A DNA stretch of 64,000 nucleotides from the NCBI GenBank assembly GCA_002167435.2, contig NHBR02000140.1, positions 135,473 to 199,472 of the forward strand, read 5' to 3'. The notes beneath the pieces are model-generated. The model searched no databases, was not told the origin of the DNA, and saw nothing but the letters and a program-made list of their open reading frames with translations. How positions within the stretch are numbered: position 1 is the first letter of the stretch; every line of letters starts with the position of its first letter. Of this stretch, positions 52,784 through 62,538 are shown in pieces. A program made the position numbers and the translations under genes. The stretch comes from Allomuricauda sp. TMED12. GTDB lineage: Bacteria > Bacteroidota > Bacteroidia > Flavobacteriales > Flavobacteriaceae.

Positions 52784-54148
52784 ATGAAAAAAATGATTTT
52801 TAAAATTATGGGAACCATCATTCTGATGTCTCTTTTATGTTGTGTCGATGGAAGGGAATTTGATGATATTGAAGGAAATTGTACAACGGATATGGTGGCA
52901 AACATCACTTTTGAAGAGCTGGATTCCCTAGTGCAAGATGATGTAATTCAAATTCACGAGGATTTAATTTTAGAAGGTTATGTGATTTCTTCGGATAGAG
53001 CTGGGAATATTTTTGGCGTGCTTTACATTCAAGATAAGTTGAACAATCCATCTATGGGGATTCAATTGGAAATGGATTTGAGAGAATCACATTTACAATT
53101 TCCAGTAGGCAGCAAAGTCTTGGTAAAGCTAAAAAATCTTTATCTGGGCAAAAGAGGAACCAATATTCGAATTGGAAGTGTTTTTTCTTCTTTTGGAAAC
53201 CTTTCTATCGGAAGATTGCCCTCGGGAAAAGTATTTGAGCATCTTTTTATTTCTTGCGAAGGTGAAGGTATTCCTGAGCCTTTGGTGGTCAACATTCCTG
53301 AAATCGATAGCCTCCCATCAAATATATTGGTGGAATTGGAAAATGTTGAGTTCGCTGAAGAAACTTTGGGCGAAACCTTTGCCGTTCCACAAGAAGAAAC
53401 TGAAAGAATACTTCGGGATTGTGGAGAAAATGAGATAGCTCTGATAAATAGTGGTTATGCTGATTTTCAAGCTGAACTTTTGCCTGAAACTAATGGAAAT
53501 CTAACCGCTATCCTAACCAAGGATGGAGATATTCCGCAGTTGCTAATTCGAACGTTGGAAGATATAAATTTTACCGAAGACCGCTGTCCAGAAATCATTA
53601 CAGAATTCACTTCCAACCAAATTTTTATTTCGGAATTGGCAGATCCCGACAACAATTCCAGTGCCCGTTTTGTTGAACTCTATAATTCGGCATCTGAACC
53701 GTTGGATTTAAACCTGTGGACCCTCCGCAGATATACCAACGATAATACTGAAATAAGTTCCACGATTGATTTGTCAGGATTAATTATTGGTCCAGAAAGC
53801 ACCTTGGTGATTTCCCCCAATGCGGAAGAATTTGAACTGGTCTATGGTTTTGTTCCCGACTTGGGAATTTCCACAAATAGCCCTGCAGATTCCAATGGGG
53901 ATGATAATCTGGAACTGGTCGATCCTTTCGGGAGCGTAATCGATGTGTTTGGAGTAATAGGAGAGGATGGCTCAGGAACCAATCACGAATTTGAGGACGG
54001 GCGAGCTGTTCGTAATGCGGATATCGTAGAGGGGAATTCCACCTTTATTTTTAGTGAGTGGACTATTTTTAATGATACCGGCGATGCGGGCACTATAAAT
54101 TTACCTCAAAATGCCCCGGGGGATTTTACACCTGGTCAACGGGAGTGA
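52784..54148 (+). CDS. Lipoprotein with DUF5689-like and lamin-tail domains
   Basis: 454 residues. Lipoprotein signal with C at about residue 19-20 (LMSLLCC). The N-terminal half (about residues 45-260) resembles DUF5689, an OB-fold-like domain: ILEGYVISSDRAGNIFGVLYIQD and GSKVLVKLKNLYLGKRGTNI. The C-terminal part (about 280-450) is a lamin-tail domain: IFISELADPDNNSSARFVELYN and SGLIIGPESTLVISP and SVIDVFGVIGEDGSG. Lamin-tail domains occur with secreted nucleases. Follows the TonB receptor by nine bases in one operon. Confidence 0.85.
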   Translation: MKKMIFKIMGTIILMSLLCCVDGREFDDIEGNCTTDMVANITFEELDSLVQDDVIQIHEDLILEGYVISSDRAGNIFGVLYIQDKLNNPSMGIQLEMDLRESHLQFPVGSKVLVKLKNLYLGKRGTNIRIGSVFSSFGNLSIGRLPSGKVFEHLFISCEGEGIPEPLVVNIPEIDSLPSNILVELENVEFAEETLGETFAVPQEETERILRDCGENEIALINSGYADFQAELLPETNGNLTAILTKDGDIPQLLIRTLEDINFTEDRCPEIITEFTSNQIFISELADPDNNSSARFVELYNSASEPLDLNLWTLRRYTNDNTEISSTIDLSGLIIGPESTLVISPNAEEFELVYGFVPDLGISTNSPADSNGDDNLELVDPFGSVIDVFGVIGEDGSGTNHEFEDGRAVRNADIVEGNSTFIFSEWTIFNDTGDAGTINLPQNAPGDFTPGQRE

Positions 54149-54154
54149 GAATCA

Positions 54155-54188
54155 GAAGGGATACCAATGTATTGGGTATTTTCCCTTC
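54155..54188. other. Long hairpin in gap after DUF5689 gene
   Basis: GAAGGGA (54155-54161) pairs with TCCCTTC (54182-54188), and inside it TACCAAT pairs with ATTGGGTA with one bulge. It follows the stop at 54148 but lacks a T-run, so termination is uncertain. The rest of the gap to 54314 is A/T-rich without a clear promoter. Confidence 0.4.
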
Positions 54189-54314
54189 AGGTCAAAGGAA
54201 CAAAGTAAGCTTAAAAACAGGCAATAAAAGTTATTAAAAATCAGACAATCAGAATGTTGTAATTAATTTTTAAAAATAATACGTAAATTGAACTACAACC
54301 TTAAAACTAAAATT

Positions 54315-54803
54315 ATGAGAACACTCGTACTAACGTTGTTATTTGTCTTTGCCCTTGGTTTGCATTGTGAAGCTCAACGGATTTCAAAAAATGCACTTGG
54401 AGTGCGAATCGGGGATGATGATGGATTCAATTCTCTTGGCGCGGAAATCAGTTATCAATTGAGTATTTTAGAAAGTAATAGATTGGAATTTGATTTGGGG
54501 ATTAGAGGAGAAAAAGATGTTTATGATGCTTTTAAATTGGTAGGGTTATTTCAATGGGTAATGCCATTGGACAATTCTTTTCATTGGTATGTGGGAGCAG
54601 GAGGAGGAGTCGCAAATGTTGACTATAAAGGTTTTGGTTCCGATACGTTTGTGTTGCTAGCGGGTGGTATTGGAATTGAATATAATTTTAAGATTCCCTT
54701 GCTTTTATCTTTGGATGCTAGACCTGAATTTGGTCTAGGGGATGATTCCTACGGAGATGGTTTTGATTTTGATCTGGGGCTAGGTATTCGCTATCAGTTT
54801 TAA
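54315..54803 (+). CDS. Small outer-membrane beta-barrel protein
   Basis: 162 residues from the ATG at 54315 (MRTLVLTLLFVFALGLHCEA), signal peptide ending CEAQ; an in-frame TTG 27 bases upstream is rejected. The mature part alternates polar and apolar residues in eight or so strands (e.g. ALGVRIGDDDGFNSLGAEIS, WYVGAGGGVANVDYKGF, VLLAGGIGIEYNF) and ends FDFDLGLGIRYQF, with C-terminal Phe, the usual barrel signature. Eight-stranded OmpX/OmpW-like size. Function unknown; terminated together with the convergent gene. Confidence 0.8.
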   Translation: MRTLVLTLLFVFALGLHCEAQRISKNALGVRIGDDDGFNSLGAEISYQLSILESNRLEFDLGIRGEKDVYDAFKLVGLFQWVMPLDNSFHWYVGAGGGVANVDYKGFGSDTFVLLAGGIGIEYNFKIPLLLSLDARPEFGLGDDSYGDGFDFDLGLGIRYQF

Positions 54804-54817
54804 ATAGAGAAGAAAAG

Positions 54818-54845
54818 CGCCCCTTTAAAAAAGGGGCGTAATTTT
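54818..54845. terminator. Bidirectional terminator between convergent genes
   Basis: CGCCCCTTT (54818-54826) and AAAGGGGCG (54830-54838) form a perfect nine-base stem. Plus side is followed by TAATTTTT, minus side by CTTTTCTTCT. It serves the barrel gene (stop 54803) and the SYLF gene, whose stop is at 54845. Confidence 0.8.
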
Positions 54846-55375
54846 TAAAAAGGCTTATAACCAAATTTCTGCCCACCAACAGAGGCGTCTGCCATAAGAC
54901 CGGCCTTAGGAAGTGCAAAAACAGCTACGCCATCCTTGTATTTGGCTTCAAAGGCAATACCCGATTTCAGTGCAACTGCCGAAGTTTCTGCGGCAAATTC
55001 GAATTTTCCTTCCGTAAATCTGTCGAGATCGGTCTTTGTTTCAAAAAAGATAACCTCAATAATGGCCTGTCCACCAGCCTGTAGCCCAATGTTCAGTTTT
55101 TTAAGGTTGGCCATTCCAATGGCAATGCCATTTTCATAAACAACCCCATTACCAGAGGCACCACCAATTATAAAACCACCTTTACCAACATTGGGAAAAA
55201 TAACATACCCTGCGGATTCATCAAAGAAGCGCTCTAACCCTTGGCTTGTTTCCAAAAGGGTGGTCTTCGCTTTTTGGGCATCCGCCATTATTTTCTTGTC
55301 TTTTTTACTCTGTGCAAATGTACTTGTTCCTAGTAATGCCAAAGTAATTACCAAGATGGATTTTATCGTTTTCAT
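54845..55375 (-). CDS. SYLF/Ysc84-domain secreted protein
   Basis: 176 residues with a signal peptide (MKTIKSILVITLALLGTSTFAQ). One SYLF (lipid-binding Ysc84-actin-type) domain: YVIFPNVGKGGFIIGGASGNGVVYENG near residues 57-83 and IGLQAGGQAIIEVIFFETKTD near 97-117. SYLF domains bind phosphoinositides in eukaryotes; bacterial exported ones are of unknown role. Adjacent to, and divergent from, katG across a 237-base regulatory gap. Confidence 0.9.
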   Translation of the reverse strand: MKTIKSILVITLALLGTSTFAQSKKDKKIMADAQKAKTTLLETSQGLERFFDESAGYVIFPNVGKGGFIIGGASGNGVVYENGIAIGMANLKKLNIGLQAGGQAIIEVIFFETKTDLDRFTEGKFEFAAETSAVALKSGIAFEAKYKDGVAVFALPKAGLMADASVGGQKFGYKPF

Positions 55376-55499
55376 ATTATTTATTTTTTGTGTTCACTCA
55401 AAGTTAGAAAACCTAGTCGCTGATTTTTGGATAGGCTTTCCCAATAATTGTTAAGAAAAGCATATTAGTTAAGATTTCTCTATTTCGAATCAATCATCG

Positions 55500-57832
<2,333 letters not shown>

Positions 57833-57877
57833 CCACCATTTGATTCAAAAAATAGAAAAAGAAAATTGTTGATGAAG

Positions 57878-57913
57878 ACTGCCATGACCCATTTCGGTTG
57901 TGGCAGTTTTTTT
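57878..57913 (+). terminator. Intrinsic terminator of katG
   Basis: ACTGCCA (57878-57884) and TGGCAGT (57901-57907), with ACC/GGT pairing further in, form a stem followed by T-run 57907-57913. Any readthrough would give the ankyrin gene 12 bases beyond. Confidence 0.7.
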
Positions 57914-57924
57914 ATAAATTCAAA

Positions 57925-58407
57925 ATGTCTATGAAAAATAAGGAGAATTTCTTCAACCATATAAGAAGTGGCAATATGGAAGGTATTGCAGATCTTTTGG
58001 CCACAGACCCCAAGTTATTGGAGATAAATGATCAAAGAGGTTCGACCCCGTTGCTGCTTGCGGCATATTACGGACACGAAGGGTTGGTTAGATTTTTATT
58101 GGAAAAAGGAGCACAGGTCGATGCAAAGGATGGCTCTGGAAGTACTGCCTTGATGGGAGTCTGTTTTAAGGGATATTTGGGCATTGCCGAACAACTAATC
58201 AATGCCGGGGCCAATGTCAACCAGAAGAATGCCATGGGTGCAACCTGCCTTATCTACGCGGTGACCTTCAATCGGCAAGATATGGCAGAATTGCTTTTAA
58301 AAAATGGTGCAGAAGTCGCCATAAAGGATGCCAAGGGGAAAACAGCCTTAGATCACGCAAAAGACCAAGGAATGGAATCTTTGATTAAATTGCTGGAAAC
58401 TTACTGA
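57925..58407 (+). CDS. Ankyrin-repeat protein next to katG
   Basis: 160 residues from the ATG at 57925 (MSMKNKENFFNHIRSG); an in-frame TTG upstream lies in the terminator loop. Four or five ankyrin repeats cover the whole protein, visible as GSTPLLLAAYYGHEGLVRFLLEKGA, GSTALMGVCFKGYLGIAEQLINAGANV and similar blocks separated by 33 residues. No signal or membrane segment. Ankyrin genes beside catalase genes are known (AnkB in Pseudomonas aeruginosa supports KatB activity), which makes a KatG-related role plausible. Confidence 0.9.
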   Translation: MSMKNKENFFNHIRSGNMEGIADLLATDPKLLEINDQRGSTPLLLAAYYGHEGLVRFLLEKGAQVDAKDGSGSTALMGVCFKGYLGIAEQLINAGANVNQKNAMGATCLIYAVTFNRQDMAELLLKNGAEVAIKDAKGKTALDHAKDQGMESLIKLLETY

Positions 58408-58415
58408 ATACTAAA

Positions 58416-59192
58416 ATGTCCCACAAACTCAACATTGCAATAGTCCAGTCCCATTTGCATTGGGAAAACCCAGAAGACAACAGGAAGATGTTTGGTGAAA
58501 AAATCAATTCCATGCCAGATAATGTGGATTTGATTGTGCTGCCAGAAATGTTCACTTCAGGATTTACCATGAAACCAGAAAGGTTGGATATGGCCGAAGG
58601 AGACCAAACGTTGAACTGGATGAAAAAAATGGCCAAGGAAAGAAACAGTGCTATTTCGGGAAGTACTGTCTACCAAGAAAATAATCATTATTTCAATCGC
58701 CTGTTCTTTGTTTATCCTGATGGGACTTTCAAAAGCTATGACAAAAAGCACTCCTTTACCTTGGCAGGAGAGGATGAAGCATATACCGCAGGTAAGGAAA
58801 AACTGGTGTTGGAGTACAAAGGATTCCGAGTTTGCCCCCTTATTTGTTATGATCTACGTTTTCCTGTTTGGGCTAGAAATGTAGAGGGGTATGATATCCT
58901 ATTCTATGTAGCCAATTGGCCAAAACCAAGAATAGCGGCCTGGGACACCCTGCTTAAGGCACGCGCCATTGAAAATATGGCATACTGTATTGGCGTCAAT
59001 CGTGTGGGAGAGGACGGATTGGGTTATGAATACCCTGGACATTCGGCAGTTTATGATTGTTTGGGTGAACAAATGGGCTATTCCGAAAAAGATGAAATTG
59101 TTTACGCTACTTTGAGTAAGGAACACATCGAATCCACCAGAAATAAATTAAGATTTTTGGATGATAGGGACCGTTTTAGTTTGATAGTATAA
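58416..59192 (+). CDS. Nitrilase-superfamily amidohydrolase, omega-amidase (YafV)-like
   Basis: 258 residues. Glu-Lys-Cys triad: LPEMFTSGF near residue 43, YDKKHSFTLAGED near 111 and PLICYDLRFPVW near 144. The DLRFPVWARN segment and the overall length fit the YafV/Nit2-like omega-amidases, which hydrolyse alpha-ketoglutaramate or ketosuccinamate for metabolite repair. It begins eight bases after the ankyrin gene and its 3' end overlaps the convergent Ig-like lipoprotein by 17 bases. Confidence 0.92.
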   Translation: MSHKLNIAIVQSHLHWENPEDNRKMFGEKINSMPDNVDLIVLPEMFTSGFTMKPERLDMAEGDQTLNWMKKMAKERNSAISGSTVYQENNHYFNRLFFVYPDGTFKSYDKKHSFTLAGEDEAYTAGKEKLVLEYKGFRVCPLICYDLRFPVWARNVEGYDILFYVANWPKPRIAAWDTLLKARAIENMAYCIGVNRVGEDGLGYEYPGHSAVYDCLGEQMGYSEKDEIVYATLSKEHIESTRNKLRFLDDRDRFSLIV

Positions 59193-60795
59193 AGGTTTCT
59201 TCCTTTTCCCAGTTGGCCCGAATTTCAATAACACCCGGGTAATAGCTTACCCTCTCAGGTTGTCTTTTTTCAAGATAGTTACCTGTATCCATCTTGCCAT
59301 TTCCATTTCCATCCAATACGACACGGGCTATATAGTTGCCCGGATTTAAATTATTGAATTCGAAAATTTGGGATTCAGAAGCAAAAATCTCTCGTTGCAC
59401 CTCTCCTTTTTCGTTGGTCAATTGTACGATTACGGGAAAGGTTACAGCACCGCCCAGAACCATTCTTAGATTACCATAATCAGCAAAACTTCCTGTGGAC
59501 AAATTGAAGTCCAACGTATCATTTTGTACTCCGAAGAAATCGGTAATAGCCCCTGGTAAAAAGGAAAAGGAATATTTTTGATTGGGCTCCAATTCAAAAT
59601 CAAAATCGATTTTGTTTTTCAAGGTGTCCAATTCATAGGTGTAAGTTGCAGGAATGGAATCGCTGATATTCAACGATATATTGCTGGTATCCAAAGCAAC
59701 AATGGGCGTGTTGGACAAAACACTAAATGTATCTTCAAAATTAAGTTTTCCGCTAATCGATGTAGTAAGTTTAAGAGAATCTAAGGGTAGGTTCCGCATT
59801 TTTACCGTAAAAGTGTCTAAAGCCTGTGCCTTCTCATTCTGTACTATAAAATTAATGGAATCTAAATCGGTTGGAGTGAACCAGTAATTCAAGGTATCCT
59901 TGTCCCGTTCTTTTAATATAGTGGTTTTAACAGAGTCGGGAAGCGAAGTCAGGGTTTCAATATTCATATCCCTATAATCTCCTTGATACCCAAAAATAAT
60001 TTTGTTTTTGGCGACCAAGCTAGGCACGGTAGCTTTATAATTTAACTGTTCCCGAAATAGGTTCAGTAAGTAAATGGAGTCCGTTGGAATTGTAATGGTA
60101 TCCTCGATAAACGCAATTTTATCTTGCCCTTGGTCGAACATATTGTTCTTGTTTACATCTTTAAGGCCAAACAATGCATATTTTCCAGCTTTCAGGTTTC
60201 TCAATTCAAAAAGGGGTAAACTATCTCCAGTGTTGGTAATATACAATGGTGGTTCTTTGTATATGGTGGAATCATTATAGGTGCTGTCTAATTCGTAGAG
60301 CGTTACACTTATGAATTCATCTGCTTTTCTGCTAATTGCATCTTTTACCGCGCCCGAAAGAGTGAGTGAATCAAGATAATCTCCTGTGGAGAATACATAA
60401 CTCAAAAAACTATTGGGATTTCCCTCGTTATTATCCACAATACTTTGTCCAAAATTAATGGTGTAGGTGGTATTTTCCCGAAGCGTATCTTTTATTACTA
60501 CCTCAATATACTTGCTTGGTGCCCCCATAGGAGTTATCTCGGCCGGGTTCTTAAATGGAGGCGAAACTACTAACTGGTTTTGTACATCTTCCAACTTGAT
60601 AAGTTCATCAAAATAGAGGCGTATTTTTTTAGCCGTAAAATTTGTAGTATAGTTTTTCGGTTCTGCCTTTATCAGTTCTGGAGGTGTAACATCTTTTGGA
60701 CCACCGCTGGGAGAACCCCGTTTAGCACATTGCCATAGTGCCAATGCCATAAAAGTGAAAAAAAGAAGTCCCAACAATTTTTTTAAGTACACCAT
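59176..60795 (-). CDS. Large Ig-like (SbsA-type) lipoprotein
   Basis: 539 residues from the ATG at 60795 (MVYLKKLLGLLFFTFMALAL), giving a signal that ends LWQC (lipid Cys23); a longer start 30 bases upstream is less likely. An SbsA Ig-like domain begins at about residue 35 (SPSGGPKDVTPPELIKAEPKNYTTN, here split in mention) with LYFDELIKLEDVQNQLVVSP. The remainder is beta-rich, with ISGKLNFEDTF-type repeats, ending in a domain with NPGNYIARVVLDGNGNGKMD. Bacteroidota have many such lipoproteins on the cell surface; role unknown. Confidence 0.82.
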   Translation of the reverse strand: MVYLKKLLGLLFFTFMALALWQCAKRGSPSGGPKDVTPPELIKAEPKNYTTNFTAKKIRLYFDELIKLEDVQNQLVVSPPFKNPAEITPMGAPSKYIEVVIKDTLRENTTYTINFGQSIVDNNEGNPNSFLSYVFSTGDYLDSLTLSGAVKDAISRKADEFISVTLYELDSTYNDSTIYKEPPLYITNTGDSLPLFELRNLKAGKYALFGLKDVNKNNMFDQGQDKIAFIEDTITIPTDSIYLLNLFREQLNYKATVPSLVAKNKIIFGYQGDYRDMNIETLTSLPDSVKTTILKERDKDTLNYWFTPTDLDSINFIVQNEKAQALDTFTVKMRNLPLDSLKLTTSISGKLNFEDTFSVLSNTPIVALDTSNISLNISDSIPATYTYELDTLKNKIDFDFELEPNQKYSFSFLPGAITDFFGVQNDTLDFNLSTGSFADYGNLRMVLGGAVTFPVIVQLTNEKGEVQREIFASESQIFEFNNLNPGNYIARVVLDGNGNGKMDTGNYLEKRQPERVSYYPGVIEIRANWEKEETFILSN

Positions 60796-60860
60796 GCCTA
60801 AAAATAACGTGGAACAAAGAAACAACTAATTTAAAAACTGGAACACCGCATTAATAAATT

Positions 60861-61607
60861 TTAACCCTCTGGTACCATGGCCATACTCAATACCGAAACT
60901 TCCATATTTTTTTGTTGGAGAAGTGTTTGTGCACAAGATTCAATGGTAGCTCCCGTAGTGATGACATCGTCCACTAAAAGTACATGTTTAAATGTTCGCT
61001 CGTTCGAAGTATTTAGTTTGAAAACATCTTTTGAACTTTCCCATCGCCATTGTCGGCCTTTTTTGGTCTGGGTCTTTATGTTTTTTACTTTGATCAGCCA
61101 ATCATCACAATATTCTGCTCCAATATTTTCTGCAATTTTATGGGCAAATTGAGCCACTTGATTGTAACCCCGTTTTTTTTGTTTTTTGGGATGTAAAGGA
61201 ACAGGTATCACGGCATCAATATTTTTAAGGTGTCCATCTTCCTTTAAAAGTGCACCGCACCAGTCACCAAAAAAGCTTCCAATTTGCTCCTGATTTTTGT
61301 ATTTGAGCCAGTGCAACAAATTTTTTACTAGTCCATTTTTAGAGAAAAAAACAAAAGAAGCAGCTTTTTTGATAGGAATTCTACCATAAAATATACGGTC
61401 CACCTCATTTTCTTCCAGATAGTTATGATCGGTGAGTGGCAAATCGTGTCGACAAACGGCACACAAAATGTGCTCTCCACTAAATAATTGGGCATTACAT
61501 CCAAAACATACCCTTGGCAATAGGATGTTGTTAATCTCGTTTATTATCTTAGCCAACCTTTTTGGTGTCAAATCTTTTACATTTTTAGAGTAGACTGTCA
61601 ACCCCAT
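60861..61607 (-). CDS. ComF-family phosphoribosyltransferase-like protein
   Basis: 248 residues from the ATG at 61607 (MGLTVYSKNVKDL); alternatives are an ATG at 61631 inside the opposite gene or a TTG at 61571. N-terminal zinc-ribbon cysteines CFGC and CAVC, then the PRTase domain with PVPLHPKKQKKRGYNQ and the PRPP loop HVLLVDDVITTGATIES near residue 215. ComF proteins take part in DNA uptake or recombination in naturally competent bacteria. Its 5' end abuts the divergent coiled-coil gene. Confidence 0.9.
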   Translation of the reverse strand: MGLTVYSKNVKDLTPKRLAKIINEINNILLPRVCFGCNAQLFSGEHILCAVCRHDLPLTDHNYLEENEVDRIFYGRIPIKKAASFVFFSKNGLVKNLLHWLKYKNQEQIGSFFGDWCGALLKEDGHLKNIDAVIPVPLHPKKQKKRGYNQVAQFAHKIAENIGAEYCDDWLIKVKNIKTQTKKGRQWRWESSKDVFKLNTSNERTFKHVLLVDDVITTGATIESCAQTLLQQKNMEVSVLSMAMVPEG

Positions 61608-62502
61608 GAACTCCCAAGATAACAATTTCAACTATAAAATTATCTTTGCCGCAATGGCAGCGGTTATAGTGGGGATTCTTATTGCCTTTTATTACAGCTA
61701 CGCACAATCCAAAAACCAAATGATTTATTTGGAAGAGGAAAAGGGGCTTTTGGTAAAAGATTTAACCTTGATGAGAGCTGAAGTTGATCGTTTGTCAGGT
61801 TTAAACGAAGTCAACGAAATTGAATTGCAAACTTCTCGCTTTCGCGTACAACAATTGCTCGACTCTGTGGGAAGATTAAACTTTAGCATAACCAAGCTGA
61901 AGGAGACCAGAAAGGAACTTCGCAAATTGGAGGTGCGTTTTGATAGTCTAAAGCTCAAGAACAACTTTCTTAGGTACAACAATAGCTTATTGGCCAGTAA
62001 GTATGACGAAACTTTGAAACAGTTGGAAGAACTTCGAGGGAGGGCCAATAATATGCAACAGACAGAATCTTTGTTGCGCGAAACCAATAAGGAACTTACT
62101 AGGGAACTAAGAATAAAAAGCTATCTAAAATTGCAGGATGCCGAAGGTAGCGGATTTAGGTTACGGGCAGGCAGACCCATCAAGACCAATAAGGCTTCGG
62201 TAATTGAGAAATTGAGGGGATGTGTCACTATTTTAAACGACCCCAATTCAGATGGCGACATCAAAGTACTGTACTTTCAGTTTTTGGGCCCAAACATGGG
62301 GGTAATCGAGGATAATGCCAGTACTATTTCAGTTAGTGGGAACACCTACAGTAAAAAAGTGGAGATTGTATACACTGGAAAGGAAATCAGTATTTGTGAT
62401 GCTATCACTGTTCCCGAAGGCTCTTTGCCCGAGGGAATTTACACCCTAAATGTCTTTGAAGACGAAAGATTGTTGGCTTCTACTGAATTTCAACTGAAAT
62501 AG
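61606..62502 (+). CDS. Membrane-anchored coiled-coil protein
   Basis: 298 residues. One membrane segment (about residues 11-30, IIFAAMAAVIVGILIAFYYS), a long coiled coil (about 42-170, heptad-like Leu/Glu/Lys pattern), and a C-terminal beta domain of about 110 residues (RLRAGRPIKTNKASVIEKLR ... TYSKKVEIVYTGKEISICDAI ... GIYTLNVFEDERLLAS). Not a known enzyme family to me; the layout suits an envelope scaffold or division-related protein. Its ATG shares the palindrome CATG with the comF start on the other strand. Confidence 0.78.
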   Translation: MNSQDNNFNYKIIFAAMAAVIVGILIAFYYSYAQSKNQMIYLEEEKGLLVKDLTLMRAEVDRLSGLNEVNEIELQTSRFRVQQLLDSVGRLNFSITKLKETRKELRKLEVRFDSLKLKNNFLRYNNSLLASKYDETLKQLEELRGRANNMQQTESLLRETNKELTRELRIKSYLKLQDAEGSGFRLRAGRPIKTNKASVIEKLRGCVTILNDPNSDGDIKVLYFQFLGPNMGVIEDNASTISVSGNTYSKKVEIVYTGKEISICDAITVPEGSLPEGIYTLNVFEDERLLASTEFQLK

Positions 62503-62526
62503 CATACTTCTTTTTGGGTAAAATTC

Positions 62527-62534
62527 TATTTTTG
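62527..62534 (+). promoter_or_regulatory. -7 box TATTTTTG
   Basis: TATTTTTG fits TAnnTTTG and lies only five bases before the glyS ATG at 62539, which would make the message nearly or fully leaderless. Confidence 0.4.
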
Positions 62535-62538
62535 CCCA

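Noticed and set aside
54155-54188. Terminator after the DUF5689 gene
   Set aside because: The hairpin lacks a T-run on either strand, so it is listed only as an inverted repeat.
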